64,000 nucleotides of DNA from ZC4RG30 sp046047615 (GCA_046047615.1 JBJOHO010000067.1:1-64000); one strand, 5' to 3'. Shown: positions 17,934 through 27,049, counted from the stretch's first letter. Notes: a model not told the origin generated them from the sequence alone. Numbers and translations: made by a program.

Positions 17934-20039
17934 ATGAACACAAGGATGCTCCTGGGGGCCGCGCTGCTGGGTGCAGTGCTGGCCGGTTGCGGTGGCCAAC
18001 CGGCGGCGCCGGCGGCCGGCGCGGTGGACGACGCGCGCCTGATGGCCGCGGACAGCGAGCCGCAGAACTGGCTGGCGCATGGCGGCAACCTGCAGGCACA
18101 GCGCTTTTCGCGGTTGACGCAGATCACGCCGGACAACATCGGCGGCCTGAAGCCCGCGTGGTTCCTCGAGGTGGACACCAACCGCGGCCAGGAGGCCACG
18201 CCGATCGTGGTCGACGGCGTGATCTACGTGAGCACGGCGTGGAGCAAGGTCTACGCGGTGGACGGCAGGACCGGCGCGGTGAAGTGGCAGCACGACCCGC
18301 AGGTGCCGGGCGCGCACGCCGCGAAGAACTGCTGCGACGTGGTGAGCCGCGGTGTGGCGGTGTACCAGGGCAAGGTCTTCGTCGGCACCTTCGATGGCCG
18401 CCTGCAGGCGCTGGATGCAGCCACCGGCAAGCTGTTGTGGTCCACGGCCACCTTCGACCCGGACAGCATGCACACCATCAGCGGTGCGCCGCGCGTCGGC
18501 GCGGGCCTGGTGTTCGTCGGCAACAGCGGCGGCGAGTTCGGTGGCCGCGGCTTCGTGTCGGCCTACAAGGCGGACACGGGCGAGCTGGCCTGGCGCTTCT
18601 TCCTGACGCCGGGCGAGCCGGGCACGCCGGATGGCGCCGCCTCGGACCCGATCATGGAAACGCTGGTGCAGCCGAGCTGGCCGGGCAAGCACAACGGATA
18701 CCGCGGCGGTGCCAATGCCTGGAACGCCATGGTCTACGACCCGTCGCTGGGGCATCTGTACCTGGCCACCGGCAACGGCTACCCGTGGCTGCGCACCTTC
18801 CGCAGCGAGGGCAAGGGCGACAACCTGTTCATCAACTCGGTGGTCGCCCTCGATGCGAAGACCGGTGCCTACAAGTGGCACTACCAGGAGACGCCGGGCG
18901 ACATCTGGGACTACGACTCGGTCGCCGACATGATCCTCGCGGACCTGACGATCGACGGCGAGCAGCGTCCGGTGCTGATGCACACGCCGAAGAACGGTTT
19001 CTTCTACACGCTGGACCGCCGCGACGGAAAGTTGTTGTCGGCGCCGCCGTTCGTCGAGGGCATCAACTGGGCCTCGAAGATCGACCTGGCCACGGGCCGG
19101 CCGGTGGAGAACCCGCTGGCGCGCTACGACGAGCGCAAGGCGCCGTTCCGCGCCAGCCCCGGCGAGGGCGGTGGCCATGCGTGGGCGCCGACGGCCTTCG
19201 ATCCGACGCAGGGCCTGTTCTTCCTGTCGTCCTGGGACCACTCCTCCGCGCTGCACATCCCCAAGCCGACCTTCGAATACAGCAAGGGCCTGGACAACAT
19301 CGGCACCTACCACTTCGCCACGCACGCGCCGGGCGAGGCGCCGCCGCCGGGCGACCCGACGGCAAAGGCACCGCAGCCCTGGCTGATGGCCTGGGATCCG
19401 GTGGCCCAGAAGCCGCGCTGGAAGACGCCGGGTGCCGGCAACGGCGTGATGGCCACGGCCGGTGGGCTGGTGTTCCAGGGCTTCGCGCGCGATGGCGTAC
19501 TGGGCCGCATCGCCGCGTTCCGTTCGGACACCGGCGAGCAGGTGTGGTCGCATGACACGCCCAACGCCATCCCGGGCGGCATCGTCAGCTACGCGATCGA
19601 CGACGAGCAGTACGTGCTCGCCATCAGCGGCTCGACCTACCTCGCGCCGGCCGGCTCGAAGGTGCGGGCACGCCATCCGGGCCGCCTGGTCGCGTTCAAG
19701 CTCGGTGGCACGGCCACGCTGCCGCCGGAGGCACCGGAGGCTGGCCCGGTCGTCGTGGTCGACACGCAGTGGCCGAAGGACGTGGTCGCCAAGGGTTCGG
19801 AGCTGTACCTGACCTACTGCGCGCGCTGCCACTGGATGGAGGCGCAGTCATCGGGCGTGGTGCCCAACCTGCGGCGCTCGCCGGTGCTGGCCGATGCCAA
19901 GGCCTGGGAGGGCATCGTGCTCGATGGGGCGCTGGCGAATGTGGGCATGATCAGCTTCAAGCCCTGGCTGCCGGAAGGTGGCGCCGAGGCCATCCGCGCC
20001 TACGTGGCCACCAAGGCCCGCGAGGAGGCCGGCAAGTGA
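17934..20039 (+). CDS. PQQ-dependent quinohemoprotein dehydrogenase (lipoprotein, C-terminal cytochrome c)
   Basis: This 701-residue periplasmic enzyme is predicted to oxidise an alcohol or aldehyde with PQQ and pass electrons to its own heme c. The lipobox LAGCGG (Cys19) suggests membrane anchoring. The beta-propeller has the vicinal Cys133-Cys134 pair over PQQ, metal ligands Glu201 and Asn281, catalytic Asp326 and an additional Asp328 in IWDYD. That +2 Asp marks lanthanide-dependent relatives. The cytochrome domain carries C629-A-R-C-H633. The heme-synthesis gene hemF overlaps its stop (GTGA). It is paralogous to the dehydrogenase at 24953. Substrate unknown; no PQQ synthesis gene is in the window. 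Confidence 0.92.
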   Translation: MNTRMLLGAALLGAVLAGCGGQPAAPAAGAVDDARLMAADSEPQNWLAHGGNLQAQRFSRLTQITPDNIGGLKPAWFLEVDTNRGQEATPIVVDGVIYVSTAWSKVYAVDGRTGAVKWQHDPQVPGAHAAKNCCDVVSRGVAVYQGKVFVGTFDGRLQALDAATGKLLWSTATFDPDSMHTISGAPRVGAGLVFVGNSGGEFGGRGFVSAYKADTGELAWRFFLTPGEPGTPDGAASDPIMETLVQPSWPGKHNGYRGGANAWNAMVYDPSLGHLYLATGNGYPWLRTFRSEGKGDNLFINSVVALDAKTGAYKWHYQETPGDIWDYDSVADMILADLTIDGEQRPVLMHTPKNGFFYTLDRRDGKLLSAPPFVEGINWASKIDLATGRPVENPLARYDERKAPFRASPGEGGGHAWAPTAFDPTQGLFFLSSWDHSSALHIPKPTFEYSKGLDNIGTYHFATHAPGEAPPPGDPTAKAPQPWLMAWDPVAQKPRWKTPGAGNGVMATAGGLVFQGFARDGVLGRIAAFRSDTGEQVWSHDTPNAIPGGIVSYAIDDEQYVLAISGSTYLAPAGSKVRARHPGRLVAFKLGGTATLPPEAPEAGPVVVVDTQWPKDVVAKGSELYLTYCARCHWMEAQSSGVVPNLRRSPVLADAKAWEGIVLDGALANVGMISFKPWLPEGGAEAIRAYVATKAREEAGK

Positions 20040-20995
20040 CCCCCGTCGACGCCGCCGAAAGCGCACGCCGCAGCGAGGCGGTCTACGCCTGGCTGCAGCA
20101 CTTGCAGGACGAGCTCTGCGCCAGCTTCAGCGGCGAGGCCATGGGCGGCGCCTTCCTGCGCGACGTGTGGCAGCGCGAGGGCAAGGCCGACACGCTGCAG
20201 GGCCGCGGCGTCACGGCGGTGCAGGAAGCGGGCGAGGTGATGGAGCGCGCCGGCGTGGCGCTGTCGGACGTGGCCGGCAGCAAGCTGCCGCCGGCCGCCA
20301 CCGCGCGCAACCCGCATCTCGCAGGGCGCAGCTACCGCGCCATGGGCGTGTCGGTGGTCATGCACCCGCGCAACCCGCATGCCCCCACCAGCCACCTCAA
20401 TGTGCGGTTCTTCAACGCCGGCGACGTGTGGTGGTTCGGCGGCGGCTTCGACCTCACGCCCTGCATCGTCTACGAAGAAGACGTGGTGAGCTGGCATGCC
20501 GCCGCGCGCGCGGCCTGCGCACCGTTCGGCGAGGGCCTGTACGCGCAGGCCCGGGCGACCTGCGACGACTACTTCTGGCTGAAGCACCGCAGCGAGGCGC
20601 GCGGCATCGGCGGCATCTTCTACGACGACCTCAACGAGGACACGCCGCAGTTCGGGCTGTCGTGGGAGCGCGGCTTCGCGTTCATGCAGGCGGTGGGGAT
20701 GGCCTATCTGAATGCCTACCGCGCCATCATCCATCTGCGCCACGCCACGCCCAGCAGCGAACGCGAGCGCCGCTACCAGCTGTACCGGCGTGGCCGCTAT
20801 GTGGAGTTCAATCTGGTGCTGGACCGCGGCACGCTGTTCGGCTTGCAGTCCGGCGGCCGCACCGACGCCATCCTGGTGTCGATGCCACCGCTCACCGGCT
20901 GGTCGTACCGTACGCCGGACCCGGAGATGGACGCGAAGCTGCTGCCCTACCTCACGACGTTGCGGGGCAAGGACTGGTTGGCGTTCAACCCCTGA
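20036..20995 (+). CDS. hemF: Oxygen-dependent coproporphyrinogen III oxidase
   Basis: This 319-residue cytoplasmic enzyme of heme synthesis decarboxylates coproporphyrinogen III to protoporphyrinogen IX using O2. Family signatures are clear: PTSHLNVRFF, WWFGGGFDLTP, GIGGIFYDDLNE and RRGRYVEFNLVLDRGTLFGL. The GTG start at 20036 is chosen because it overlaps the dehydrogenase stop (GTGA) and has GAGGAGG seven bases upstream. The coupling to a heme-c-containing dehydrogenase makes functional sense. The 3' end overlaps the end of the opposing carotenoid-oxygenase gene by 11 bases. Confidence 0.96.
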   Translation: MTPVDAAESARRSEAVYAWLQHLQDELCASFSGEAMGGAFLRDVWQREGKADTLQGRGVTAVQEAGEVMERAGVALSDVAGSKLPPAATARNPHLAGRSYRAMGVSVVMHPRNPHAPTSHLNVRFFNAGDVWWFGGGFDLTPCIVYEEDVVSWHAAARAACAPFGEGLYAQARATCDDYFWLKHRSEARGIGGIFYDDLNEDTPQFGLSWERGFAFMQAVGMAYLNAYRAIIHLRHATPSSERERRYQLYRRGRYVEFNLVLDRGTLFGLQSGGRTDAILVSMPPLTGWSYRTPDPEMDAKLLPYLTTLRGKDWLAFNP

Positions 20996-22472
20996 ACACC
21001 AACTCGTCGGCCCCCGTGCCGTGCCCGACCCACACGCCGTGCACCTGCTGGCTGATGCGGAACGGCAGCAGCACGCGGGCCACGTCGCCCTCGGCCATGC
21101 GCTGTGCGTCAACGATGACCATCTCCGAGCGCATTTCCGCCCAGTTGTGGGCCACGCCCACCAGATAGCCCTGCCCTTCTTCCTTGCCCGTGGGCACGAA
21201 GCTGAGCTCCTGCAGGTTGTGGGTGGGGCCGGCGTAGTAGCTGTCGACCTTGCCGGTCTCCAGGTCGAAACGGCCATAGCAGTTGGTCATGCGGGCCGGC
21301 GCACCGGGGCCGCAGCGCTCGCGCTCATAGGGGCGCCCGGGGTCCGTGTACATGGTGTAGAGGTAACGGCTGGGCAGCGTGACCACGCGCGGGTCGACCT
21401 TGCCCAGGTCCCCGACCTGCATCGGCCAGAGGATTTCCTCTTCCCAGGTGTCTTTCTTCGAGGACATGTCGAGGGTGATCTTGCGGATGAAGGCACGCGC
21501 CTTGGCCGGGTTCCAGGGTGAACCGTCCACGGGCGGGAAGAAGGGGAAGAAGTTGCCGTCGTAGAACGGCGCGTAGAGGACGATCTTGTCGCCTTCGTCA
21601 TGGGCGTTGAACACGTGCATCATGCAGCGCTCGGGTCCCTTGAACCAGCGGATGTCGCGGCCATCGCCCTCGCGGCGCATCACGCCGATCATGCTGGGCT
21701 TGGTCTGGTCCCAGCCCCAGTGCACCTTGCCCTCGCGCAGGCGCTGTTCGCTGGTCACGTAGCCGCCGAAGGGAAACAGGATGTGGCGGTGTGTGAGCGC
21801 CATGTCGTGCATGACGCTGATGTAGGGCACGCGGAAGCTGCCTTCCTGGGTGATGCGCCCGCTGCGGTCGAAGGTGGCCACCTGGACGCGATCGCTCAGC
21901 AGGCCGTCGGCCTCGTAGCCATAAGCGACCATGTCGCCCGACAGGGCGTCGATCTTCGGGTGGGCGGAGAAGGTCTGGCTGCGCCACTGGCCGCCGAAGT
22001 CGGTCATGGGGCCGGTCTCGAGCGTGATCGGGTCCGCCTGGAACGGCAGACCGTCTTCCTTCATCGAATAGAGCTTGCCGTGGTGGGCCAGTGGCGCGGT
22101 GTTGGACACGGTGCGCAGGTGGGGGCGGGCCGGATCGCGCACCGACGGGTCGTCGGTGTAGGGATTGCGGTACTGGCCCCAGACCTGGCGGCCGGCCTTC
22201 ACCGCCTCGTTGTAGCGGTGGGTGCGGATGAAGCGGCCGGTGTAGTTGCAACGGCCGTTGTACAGGCGGAAGGCGCTGAAATAGCCATCGGCGTTGAGGG
22301 GTGCGTCGTCTTTCGAGAGCGGCGGGTAGAACCACTCGCCGCCGACGCGGTAAAAGGCGCCGTTGAGCTCCGTGGGAATCTTGCCGACCACCTCGCAGTC
22401 GATGACGCTGCCCTCGAAACGCAGCGGTGCGTTGAAACCGCGCTGCGTGCCCATGTTCCACAGTTCGCTCAT
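20985..22472 (-). CDS. Carotenoid cleavage oxygenase family protein (lignostilbene dioxygenase-like)
   Basis: This 495-residue protein is a seven-bladed propeller non-heme iron oxygenase of the RPE65/CCO family. The four iron-binding histidines are seen at His171 (SAHPKID), His222 (VMHDMALT), His286 (MMHVFNAHD) and His478 (QQVHGVW). Family members cleave carotenoids or stilbenes such as lignostilbene. It has no signal peptide. It is transcribed divergently from the RNA-binding protein gene, and its end overlaps hemF tail-to-tail. The substrate cannot be assigned. No carotenoid synthesis genes are present, so an aromatic substrate is as likely. Confidence 0.92.
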   Translation of the reverse strand: MSELWNMGTQRGFNAPLRFEGSVIDCEVVGKIPTELNGAFYRVGGEWFYPPLSKDDAPLNADGYFSAFRLYNGRCNYTGRFIRTHRYNEAVKAGRQVWGQYRNPYTDDPSVRDPARPHLRTVSNTAPLAHHGKLYSMKEDGLPFQADPITLETGPMTDFGGQWRSQTFSAHPKIDALSGDMVAYGYEADGLLSDRVQVATFDRSGRITQEGSFRVPYISVMHDMALTHRHILFPFGGYVTSEQRLREGKVHWGWDQTKPSMIGVMRREGDGRDIRWFKGPERCMMHVFNAHDEGDKIVLYAPFYDGNFFPFFPPVDGSPWNPAKARAFIRKITLDMSSKKDTWEEEILWPMQVGDLGKVDPRVVTLPSRYLYTMYTDPGRPYERERCGPGAPARMTNCYGRFDLETGKVDSYYAGPTHNLQELSFVPTGKEEGQGYLVGVAHNWAEMRSEMVIVDAQRMAEGDVARVLLPFRISQQVHGVWVGHGTGADELVFRG

Positions 22473-22545
22473 GCTGCCCCCCGGCCTGAATGTGATGCGG
22501 ACACGACTCTAGCGGAAAAAGTCCACCCGGCCATCCGTAATCGCC

Positions 22546-22733
22546 TATACTCCATGGCGATCGTTTAGTTTTGCGTCCGTGTCGTTCCCCTGCGCCCTTC
22601 CGGGGCGCCCGAGCTCGAGCCGTACACACCTTACGATCAGGTGCCTGATCCGCTCGATGGCTCGCGGGAATTCCTCTCGCCACGCCAGCTGCATTCTGGC
22701 TTCGTGTTTTTTATTCCGAGAGTGAGTTTCCAA
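22546..22733 (+). promoter_or_regulatory. -10 element and long 5' leader of the RRM protein gene
   Basis: TATACT at 22546-22551 is a good -10 hexamer reading toward the RNA-binding protein gene; no convincing -35 is present. A start near 22558 would give an untranslated leader of about 175 bases. It contains GC-rich inverted segments and a run of T (CGTGTTTTTTATTCC) shortly before the start codon, with no strong Shine-Dalgarno. Long structured leaders are typical of cold-induced or autoregulated RNA-binding protein genes. Nothing else is seen in this interval. Confidence 0.4.
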
Positions 22734-23138
22734 ATGACCAAGATCTACGTGGGCAACCTGCCCTTCAGCGCCACCGAGCAGGATGTGCGCGAACTGTTCG
22801 CCGCGCACGGCACCGTCGAGTCGGTGGCCCTCCCCAATGATCGCGAGACGGGCCGCCCGCGCGGCTTCGCCTTCGTCGAGATGAAGCAGGCCGAGGCGGC
22901 CGCGGCCATCCAGGCCGTGAACGGCCAGAACCTGGGCGGCCGCGCCCTGCGCGTGAACGAAGCGCAGGACAAGCCCCGCAGCGGCGGCTTCGGCGGCGGC
23001 GGTGGTGGCGGCTATGGCGGCGGCGGCCGCAGCGGCGGTGGTGGCGGCTACGGCGGCGGCGGTGGCCGCAGCGGTGGTGGCGGCTACGGCGGCGGCGGCG
23101 GTGGCGGCTACGGCGGTGGCGGCGGCAACCGCTGGTAA
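22734..23138 (+). CDS. Glycine-rich RRM RNA-binding protein
   Basis: This 134-residue protein has one N-terminal RRM: RNP2 KIYVGNL at residues 3-9 and RNP1 RGFAFVEM in the middle. A C-terminal tail is made almost only of Gly with regular Tyr, Arg and Ser (GGYGGGG-type repeats). Such proteins in proteobacteria and cyanobacteria are often cold-induced RNA chaperones; the tail may favour RNA binding or condensation. ATG at 22734 is chosen because the RRM begins there. The tail DNA is a GGC-rich repetitive stretch (about 22980-23130) prone to length change. A strong terminator follows. Confidence 0.92.
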   Translation: MTKIYVGNLPFSATEQDVRELFAAHGTVESVALPNDRETGRPRGFAFVEMKQAEAAAAIQAVNGQNLGGRALRVNEAQDKPRSGGFGGGGGGGYGGGGRSGGGGGYGGGGGRSGGGGYGGGGGGGYGGGGGNRW

Positions 23139-23166
23139 GCGGCGTCGCACTGCCCTGCAGTGAAGG

Positions 23167-23193
23167 AAAAGCCCGGGGAAACCCGGGCTTTTT
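23167..23193. terminator. Bidirectional rho-independent terminator
   Basis: A perfect GCCCGGG/CCCGGGC stem (23171-23177 and 23182-23188) with a GAAA loop is flanked by AAAA on the left and TTTTT on the right. It can end transcription of the RRM gene (plus) and of the pirin gene (minus), which converge here. Confidence 0.92.
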
Positions 23194-23211
23194 CGTTCAG
23201 GGGGTCAGGCG

Positions 23212-24087
23212 CTACATCCGCCCGAAGGCGCCGCCCTGGAAATCCTTGTAGGCCTGCTCGATCTCGGCGCGGGTGTTCATCACGAACGGGCCGTAGCCGG
23301 CGATGGGCTCGTCGATGGGCTCTCCGGCCAGCACCAGCAGCACGCTGTCTTCAAGGGCCTCGATGGCCAGGCCCGCCTCGGCGGCCGAGAGGATCGCCAG
23401 GTCCGCAGGGCCCAGAGGCTCTGGTCCGCCGACGCTGGCGCGACCGCGCAGCAGCGGCACAACGCAGTTCCAGCCGGCAGGCACGGGCAGCTCGAGCCGG
23501 TGCCCGGCCTTGAGCTGGACATCCATCATCCAGGTGGGCGTGAAGCTGCGGGCAGGCCCGCGGTGCACTGTGCCGTCCGGCGTCACGTGCTCGCCGGCGA
23601 CCAGGCGCAGGGTGCCGGCACCGCCCGGCAGGGCGATCTCCGGGATCTGCGCGCGGGTGATCGACTGGTAGCCCGGCGGCACGCTCTTGTGGCGCGCCGG
23701 CAGGTTGATCCACAGCTGTACGGCCTCGAACAGCCCACCGGCCTGGGTGAAGGTCTGCGAATGCATCTCTTCGTGCAGCAGGCCGCTGCCGGCGGTCATC
23801 CACTGCACCTCGCCAACGCCGATGGTGCCGCCGTTGCCGGCGGAATCGCGGTGCGTGACCTCGCCGCTGTAGAGCAGGGTGACGGTCTCGAAGCCGCGGT
23901 GCGGATGCGGCCCCACGCCGCGCGGCTGCGTGGCCGCGTCGAAATGCTGCGGCCCGGCGTAGTCCAGCAGCAGCCAGGGGCTGATGTATTTGCCCAGGCG
24001 GTCGTAGGAGAACAGCGTGCGCACGGGGAAGCCATCGCCCACCCAGTGGCCGGCGGGGGCATGGAACTGGCCGAGGACCTGCTTCAT
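23212..24087 (-). CDS. Pirin family bicupin protein
   Basis: This 291-residue cytoplasmic bicupin carries the pirin metal site in the N-terminal cupin: GPHPHRGFETVT (two His), then LLHEEMHS (His and Glu). Bacterial pirins such as YhhW act as quercetin 2,3-dioxygenases or as redox-responsive cofactors. The second cupin (KAGHRLELPVPAGWNCVVPLLRG, split here by the fold) lacks the metal ligands, as usual. The SDR gene ends about 20 bases before... in transcription order the SDR at 24107 comes first and pirin second, so they likely share a transcript. Substrate unknown. Confidence 0.92.
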   Translation of the reverse strand: MKQVLGQFHAPAGHWVGDGFPVRTLFSYDRLGKYISPWLLLDYAGPQHFDAATQPRGVGPHPHRGFETVTLLYSGEVTHRDSAGNGGTIGVGEVQWMTAGSGLLHEEMHSQTFTQAGGLFEAVQLWINLPARHKSVPPGYQSITRAQIPEIALPGGAGTLRLVAGEHVTPDGTVHRGPARSFTPTWMMDVQLKAGHRLELPVPAGWNCVVPLLRGRASVGGPEPLGPADLAILSAAEAGLAIEALEDSVLLVLAGEPIDEPIAGYGPFVMNTRAEIEQAYKDFQGGAFGRM

Positions 24088-24106
24088 GCGAGGGCTCCTG
24101 CGTGTG

Positions 24107-24850
24107 TCAGCCGCGGCCGACGAAGGGCATGGCGGTGGCCATGACGGTCATGCGCAGCACGTTGGCATCGAGCGGCAACCCGGCCATGTAGACCACGGCA
24201 TCGGCCACGTGCTTCACGTCGAAGGTGGGCTCGGGCTTGAGCGAGTAGTCCGCCTGCAGCGTGCCCTGGGACATGGGGATGCCCAGGTCCGTCTGCACGT
24301 TGCCGATGTCGATCTGGCCGCAGGCGATGTTGTGGCGGCGGCCCTCGAGGGCGGTGGTCTTGGTGAGCCCGGTGACGGCGTGCTTGGTCGCCGTGTAGGC
24401 GATCATGTTGGGCCGCGGCGTCTCGGAGGCGATCGAGCCGTTGTTGATGATGCGGCCGCCCCTGGGGTCCTGCGCCTTCATCACGCGCACCGCAGCCTGG
24501 GTGCACAGGAACACGCCGGTGAGGTTGGTGTCGACCAGGCGCTGCCAGGTCTCCAGCGTCATGTCCTCCAGCGGCACGGGCTTGGCCGCCGCACCGGCAT
24601 TGTTGAACAGCAGGTCGAGACGGCCGAAGACCTCGACCGTGCGGTCGAACAGCCGCTGCACGGACGCCGGATCGGTGACGTCGGCCTCGACCGCCAGGGC
24701 CGAGGGCCCCGCCTCGTGCGCCGCCTTGTGCAGCACGTCGGCGCGGCGGCCGGCGAGCACGACGGCCCAGCCAGCCTGGGCGAGCGCGATGGCGGCGGCA
24801 CGACCGATGCCGCTGCCGGCACCAGTGACGAGGGCGACTTTCTTCTGCAT
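24107..24850 (-). CDS. Short-chain dehydrogenase/reductase
   Basis: This 247-residue classical SDR has the cofactor motif VTGAGSGIGRAAA, the NNAG motif (LLFNNAGAAAK) and an intact catalytic set: Ser in NNGSIASETP and the Tyr/Lys pair in AYTATKHA. ATG at 24850 (MQKKVALVTG) is chosen, with GGAG upstream. It is transcribed away from the second PQQ dehydrogenase and toward pirin, about 20 bases away. The position next to PQQ dehydrogenases may hint at alcohol or ketone metabolism, but the substrate cannot be read from the sequence. Confidence 0.9.
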   Translation of the reverse strand: MQKKVALVTGAGSGIGRAAAIALAQAGWAVVLAGRRADVLHKAAHEAGPSALAVEADVTDPASVQRLFDRTVEVFGRLDLLFNNAGAAAKPVPLEDMTLETWQRLVDTNLTGVFLCTQAAVRVMKAQDPRGGRIINNGSIASETPRPNMIAYTATKHAVTGLTKTTALEGRRHNIACGQIDIGNVQTDLGIPMSQGTLQADYSLKPEPTFDVKHVADAVVYMAGLPLDANVLRMTVMATAMPFVGRG

Positions 24851-24952
24851 GGCGATGGGGCTCCGCAAGGGGCAATTCCGGGAAGGCGTGCAAGCCTACC
24901 TCATGGGCTATCATCGCCGCAGACCTGAGCTTGGACCGGGGGGCCCGTGACC

Positions 24953-27049
24953 ATGGACCGTTTTCGCCGCCTGTGGCTGGCAGCCGCCTCGGCCTGTGCC
25001 GCGCCGCTGCTGTTGCCTGCGGCGAGCGCACCTGCACCGGCCGTCGAGTCCGCGGCGGCCATCCGCCCGGCACCGGCTTTCAGCGCCGCGCAACTGGCGG
25101 CCGTGCCCACCACCTCGTGGCTGACCAACGGCGGCAACCTCGCCAACTGGCGCTGGTCGCCGCTCACGCAGATCAACCGCGACAACGTCGGCCAGCTCAA
25201 GGGCGTGTGGCGCACGCGGCTGGGCTCGGGCGGTGGTGCGCAGCACTCGGGCCAGGGCCAGGCCATCGTGCACGAGGGCGTCATCTACCTCACCACCGGC
25301 ACCAGCGACGTCTACGCACTGTCGGTCGAGTCCGGCAAGATCCTCTGGCACTACGTGGCAGGCATCGACGCCGCGCGCGTGCGGCTGTGCTGCGGCTGGG
25401 TGAACCGCGGCGTGGCGCTGGGCGAGGGGCTGGTGTTCGTGGGCCAGGTTGACGCGAAGCTGCTGGCCCTCGACCAGCGCACGGGCAAGGTGGTCTGGTC
25501 GATCCAGGCTGAAGACCCGGCCGCGGGCTACAGCATCGTCAGCGCGCCGCTGTATTACGAGGGCATGGTCATCACCGGTTTCGGTGGCGGCGAACTGGGC
25601 ACGCGCGGCCGCGTGAAAGCCTATGACGCGCGCAGTGGCGCGCTGCAGTGGACCTTCCACACCATCCCCGGGCCGGGCGAGCCGGGCCACGAGACCTGGC
25701 CGGCCGACAACGATTCATGGAAGTACGGTGGCGCGCCGGTGTGGCAGACGCCCGCGGTCGACCCTGAACTGGGCCTGCTGTATTTCTCCACCGGCAATGC
25801 CGCCCCGGACTTCAACGGCTCGGCACGCGCGGGCGACAACCTCTTCACCGTGTCGATGCTCGCGCTCGACGTGAAGACCGGCGCCTACCGCTGGCACTTC
25901 CAGCAGGTGCACCACGACATCTGGGACTACGACTCGCCGAACCCGGTGATCCTGTTCGACGCGCCCTATGACGGCGTGATGCGCAAAGGCATCGCGCAGG
26001 TCAGCAAGACCGGCTGGGTCTATCTGCTCGACCGCGTGACGGGCAAGCCGCTGATCGGCATCGAGGAGCGGCCGGTGCCGCAGGAGCCGCGGCAGAAGAC
26101 CGCCGCGACGCAGCCCTTCCCCATCGGCGACGCGGTGGTGCCGCAGTCCATCGACTACGCGCCGGAAGGCTATCCGCTGGTGAACCAGGGGCGGATCTTC
26201 ACGCCCTTCTGGGACAGGATCGTGCTCTACAAGCCGCAGATGGCGGTGAACTGGCCACCGTCGTCCTACGACCCGGCCACCCAGCACATGTTCATCTGCG
26301 GCATCGACCATGTGGCCAGCTCGGTCAGCGACGGCAAGGACTACACGCCGCCGGACCCGAAGGCCACCTACATGGGTGGCAGCTGGATCGACCCGGGTGT
26401 GGCCCGCCGCGGCATCTTCACGGCGATGGACCTCAAGACCAACCGCATCGTCTGGCAACAGCAGTGGCCCAGCAGCTGCTTCAACGGCACCATGGCCACC
26501 GGCGCGGGGCTGATCTTTGTCGGCCGCAGCGACGGCCGCCTGACGGCGCTCGACAGCCGTGACGGCACGCGTCTGTGGCAGTTCCAGACCGACGCCGGCG
26601 TGGCCGCCTCTCCCAGCACCTTCGAGCATCGCGGCAAGCAGTACGTGGTGGTGCTGTCGGCAGGCACGATGTTCGGCGGCGGCAGGAAGGGCGACAGCGT
26701 CTGGCTGTTCGGGCTCGACGGCACGATCGACCCGCTGCCCGCGGAGACGGCCCCTGCCGGTGCGGCAGCCACCCTGATTCCGCTGATGCTGCCCGGCGGC
26801 GAGCCTGACCTCGACAAGGGCCGCACGGTCTACACGGCGTTCTGCGGTGCCTGCCACGGCAACGAGGGCCGCGGTGGCCACGGCGGTGGGGCCACGCTCG
26901 AGAATGCCTGGAAGGATCGCCAGGCGATGGCCAACACCGTGTGGAACGGCCGCAATACCATGCCATTGTTCCGGGGCGTGCTGACGCCCGGGCAAGTCCG
27001 CGACGCGATCGGTTACATCGAGAAAGACCTCTTCAAGGGAGCCCCATGA
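24953..27049 (+). CDS. PQQ-dependent quinohemoprotein dehydrogenase (soluble, C-terminal cytochrome c)
   Basis: This protein of about 698 residues is a paralogue of the dehydrogenase at 17934. It has a standard signal peptide (LAAASACAAPLLLPAASA) instead of a clear lipobox, so it is probably free in the periplasm. Counted from the ATG, the active-site disulfide is Cys146-Cys147, metal ligands are Glu214 and Asn282, the catalytic Asp is 325 and the extra lanthanide-type Asp is 327 (IWDYDSPNP). Heme c binds at C631-G-A-C-H635. A GTG at 24947 is an alternative start. The next gene overlaps the stop (ATGA). Substrate unknown. Confidence 0.92.
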   Translation: MDRFRRLWLAAASACAAPLLLPAASAPAPAVESAAAIRPAPAFSAAQLAAVPTTSWLTNGGNLANWRWSPLTQINRDNVGQLKGVWRTRLGSGGGAQHSGQGQAIVHEGVIYLTTGTSDVYALSVESGKILWHYVAGIDAARVRLCCGWVNRGVALGEGLVFVGQVDAKLLALDQRTGKVVWSIQAEDPAAGYSIVSAPLYYEGMVITGFGGGELGTRGRVKAYDARSGALQWTFHTIPGPGEPGHETWPADNDSWKYGGAPVWQTPAVDPELGLLYFSTGNAAPDFNGSARAGDNLFTVSMLALDVKTGAYRWHFQQVHHDIWDYDSPNPVILFDAPYDGVMRKGIAQVSKTGWVYLLDRVTGKPLIGIEERPVPQEPRQKTAATQPFPIGDAVVPQSIDYAPEGYPLVNQGRIFTPFWDRIVLYKPQMAVNWPPSSYDPATQHMFICGIDHVASSVSDGKDYTPPDPKATYMGGSWIDPGVARRGIFTAMDLKTNRIVWQQQWPSSCFNGTMATGAGLIFVGRSDGRLTALDSRDGTRLWQFQTDAGVAASPSTFEHRGKQYVVVLSAGTMFGGGRKGDSVWLFGLDGTIDPLPAETAPAGAAATLIPLMLPGGEPDLDKGRTVYTAFCGACHGNEGRGGHGGGATLENAWKDRQAMANTVWNGRNTMPLFRGVLTPGQVRDAIGYIEKDLFKGAP

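Noticed and set aside
22980..23130. GGC-rich repeats considered as a CRISPR-like or satellite array
   Set aside because: They are in frame and encode the Gly/Tyr tail of the RRM protein; there are no spacers.
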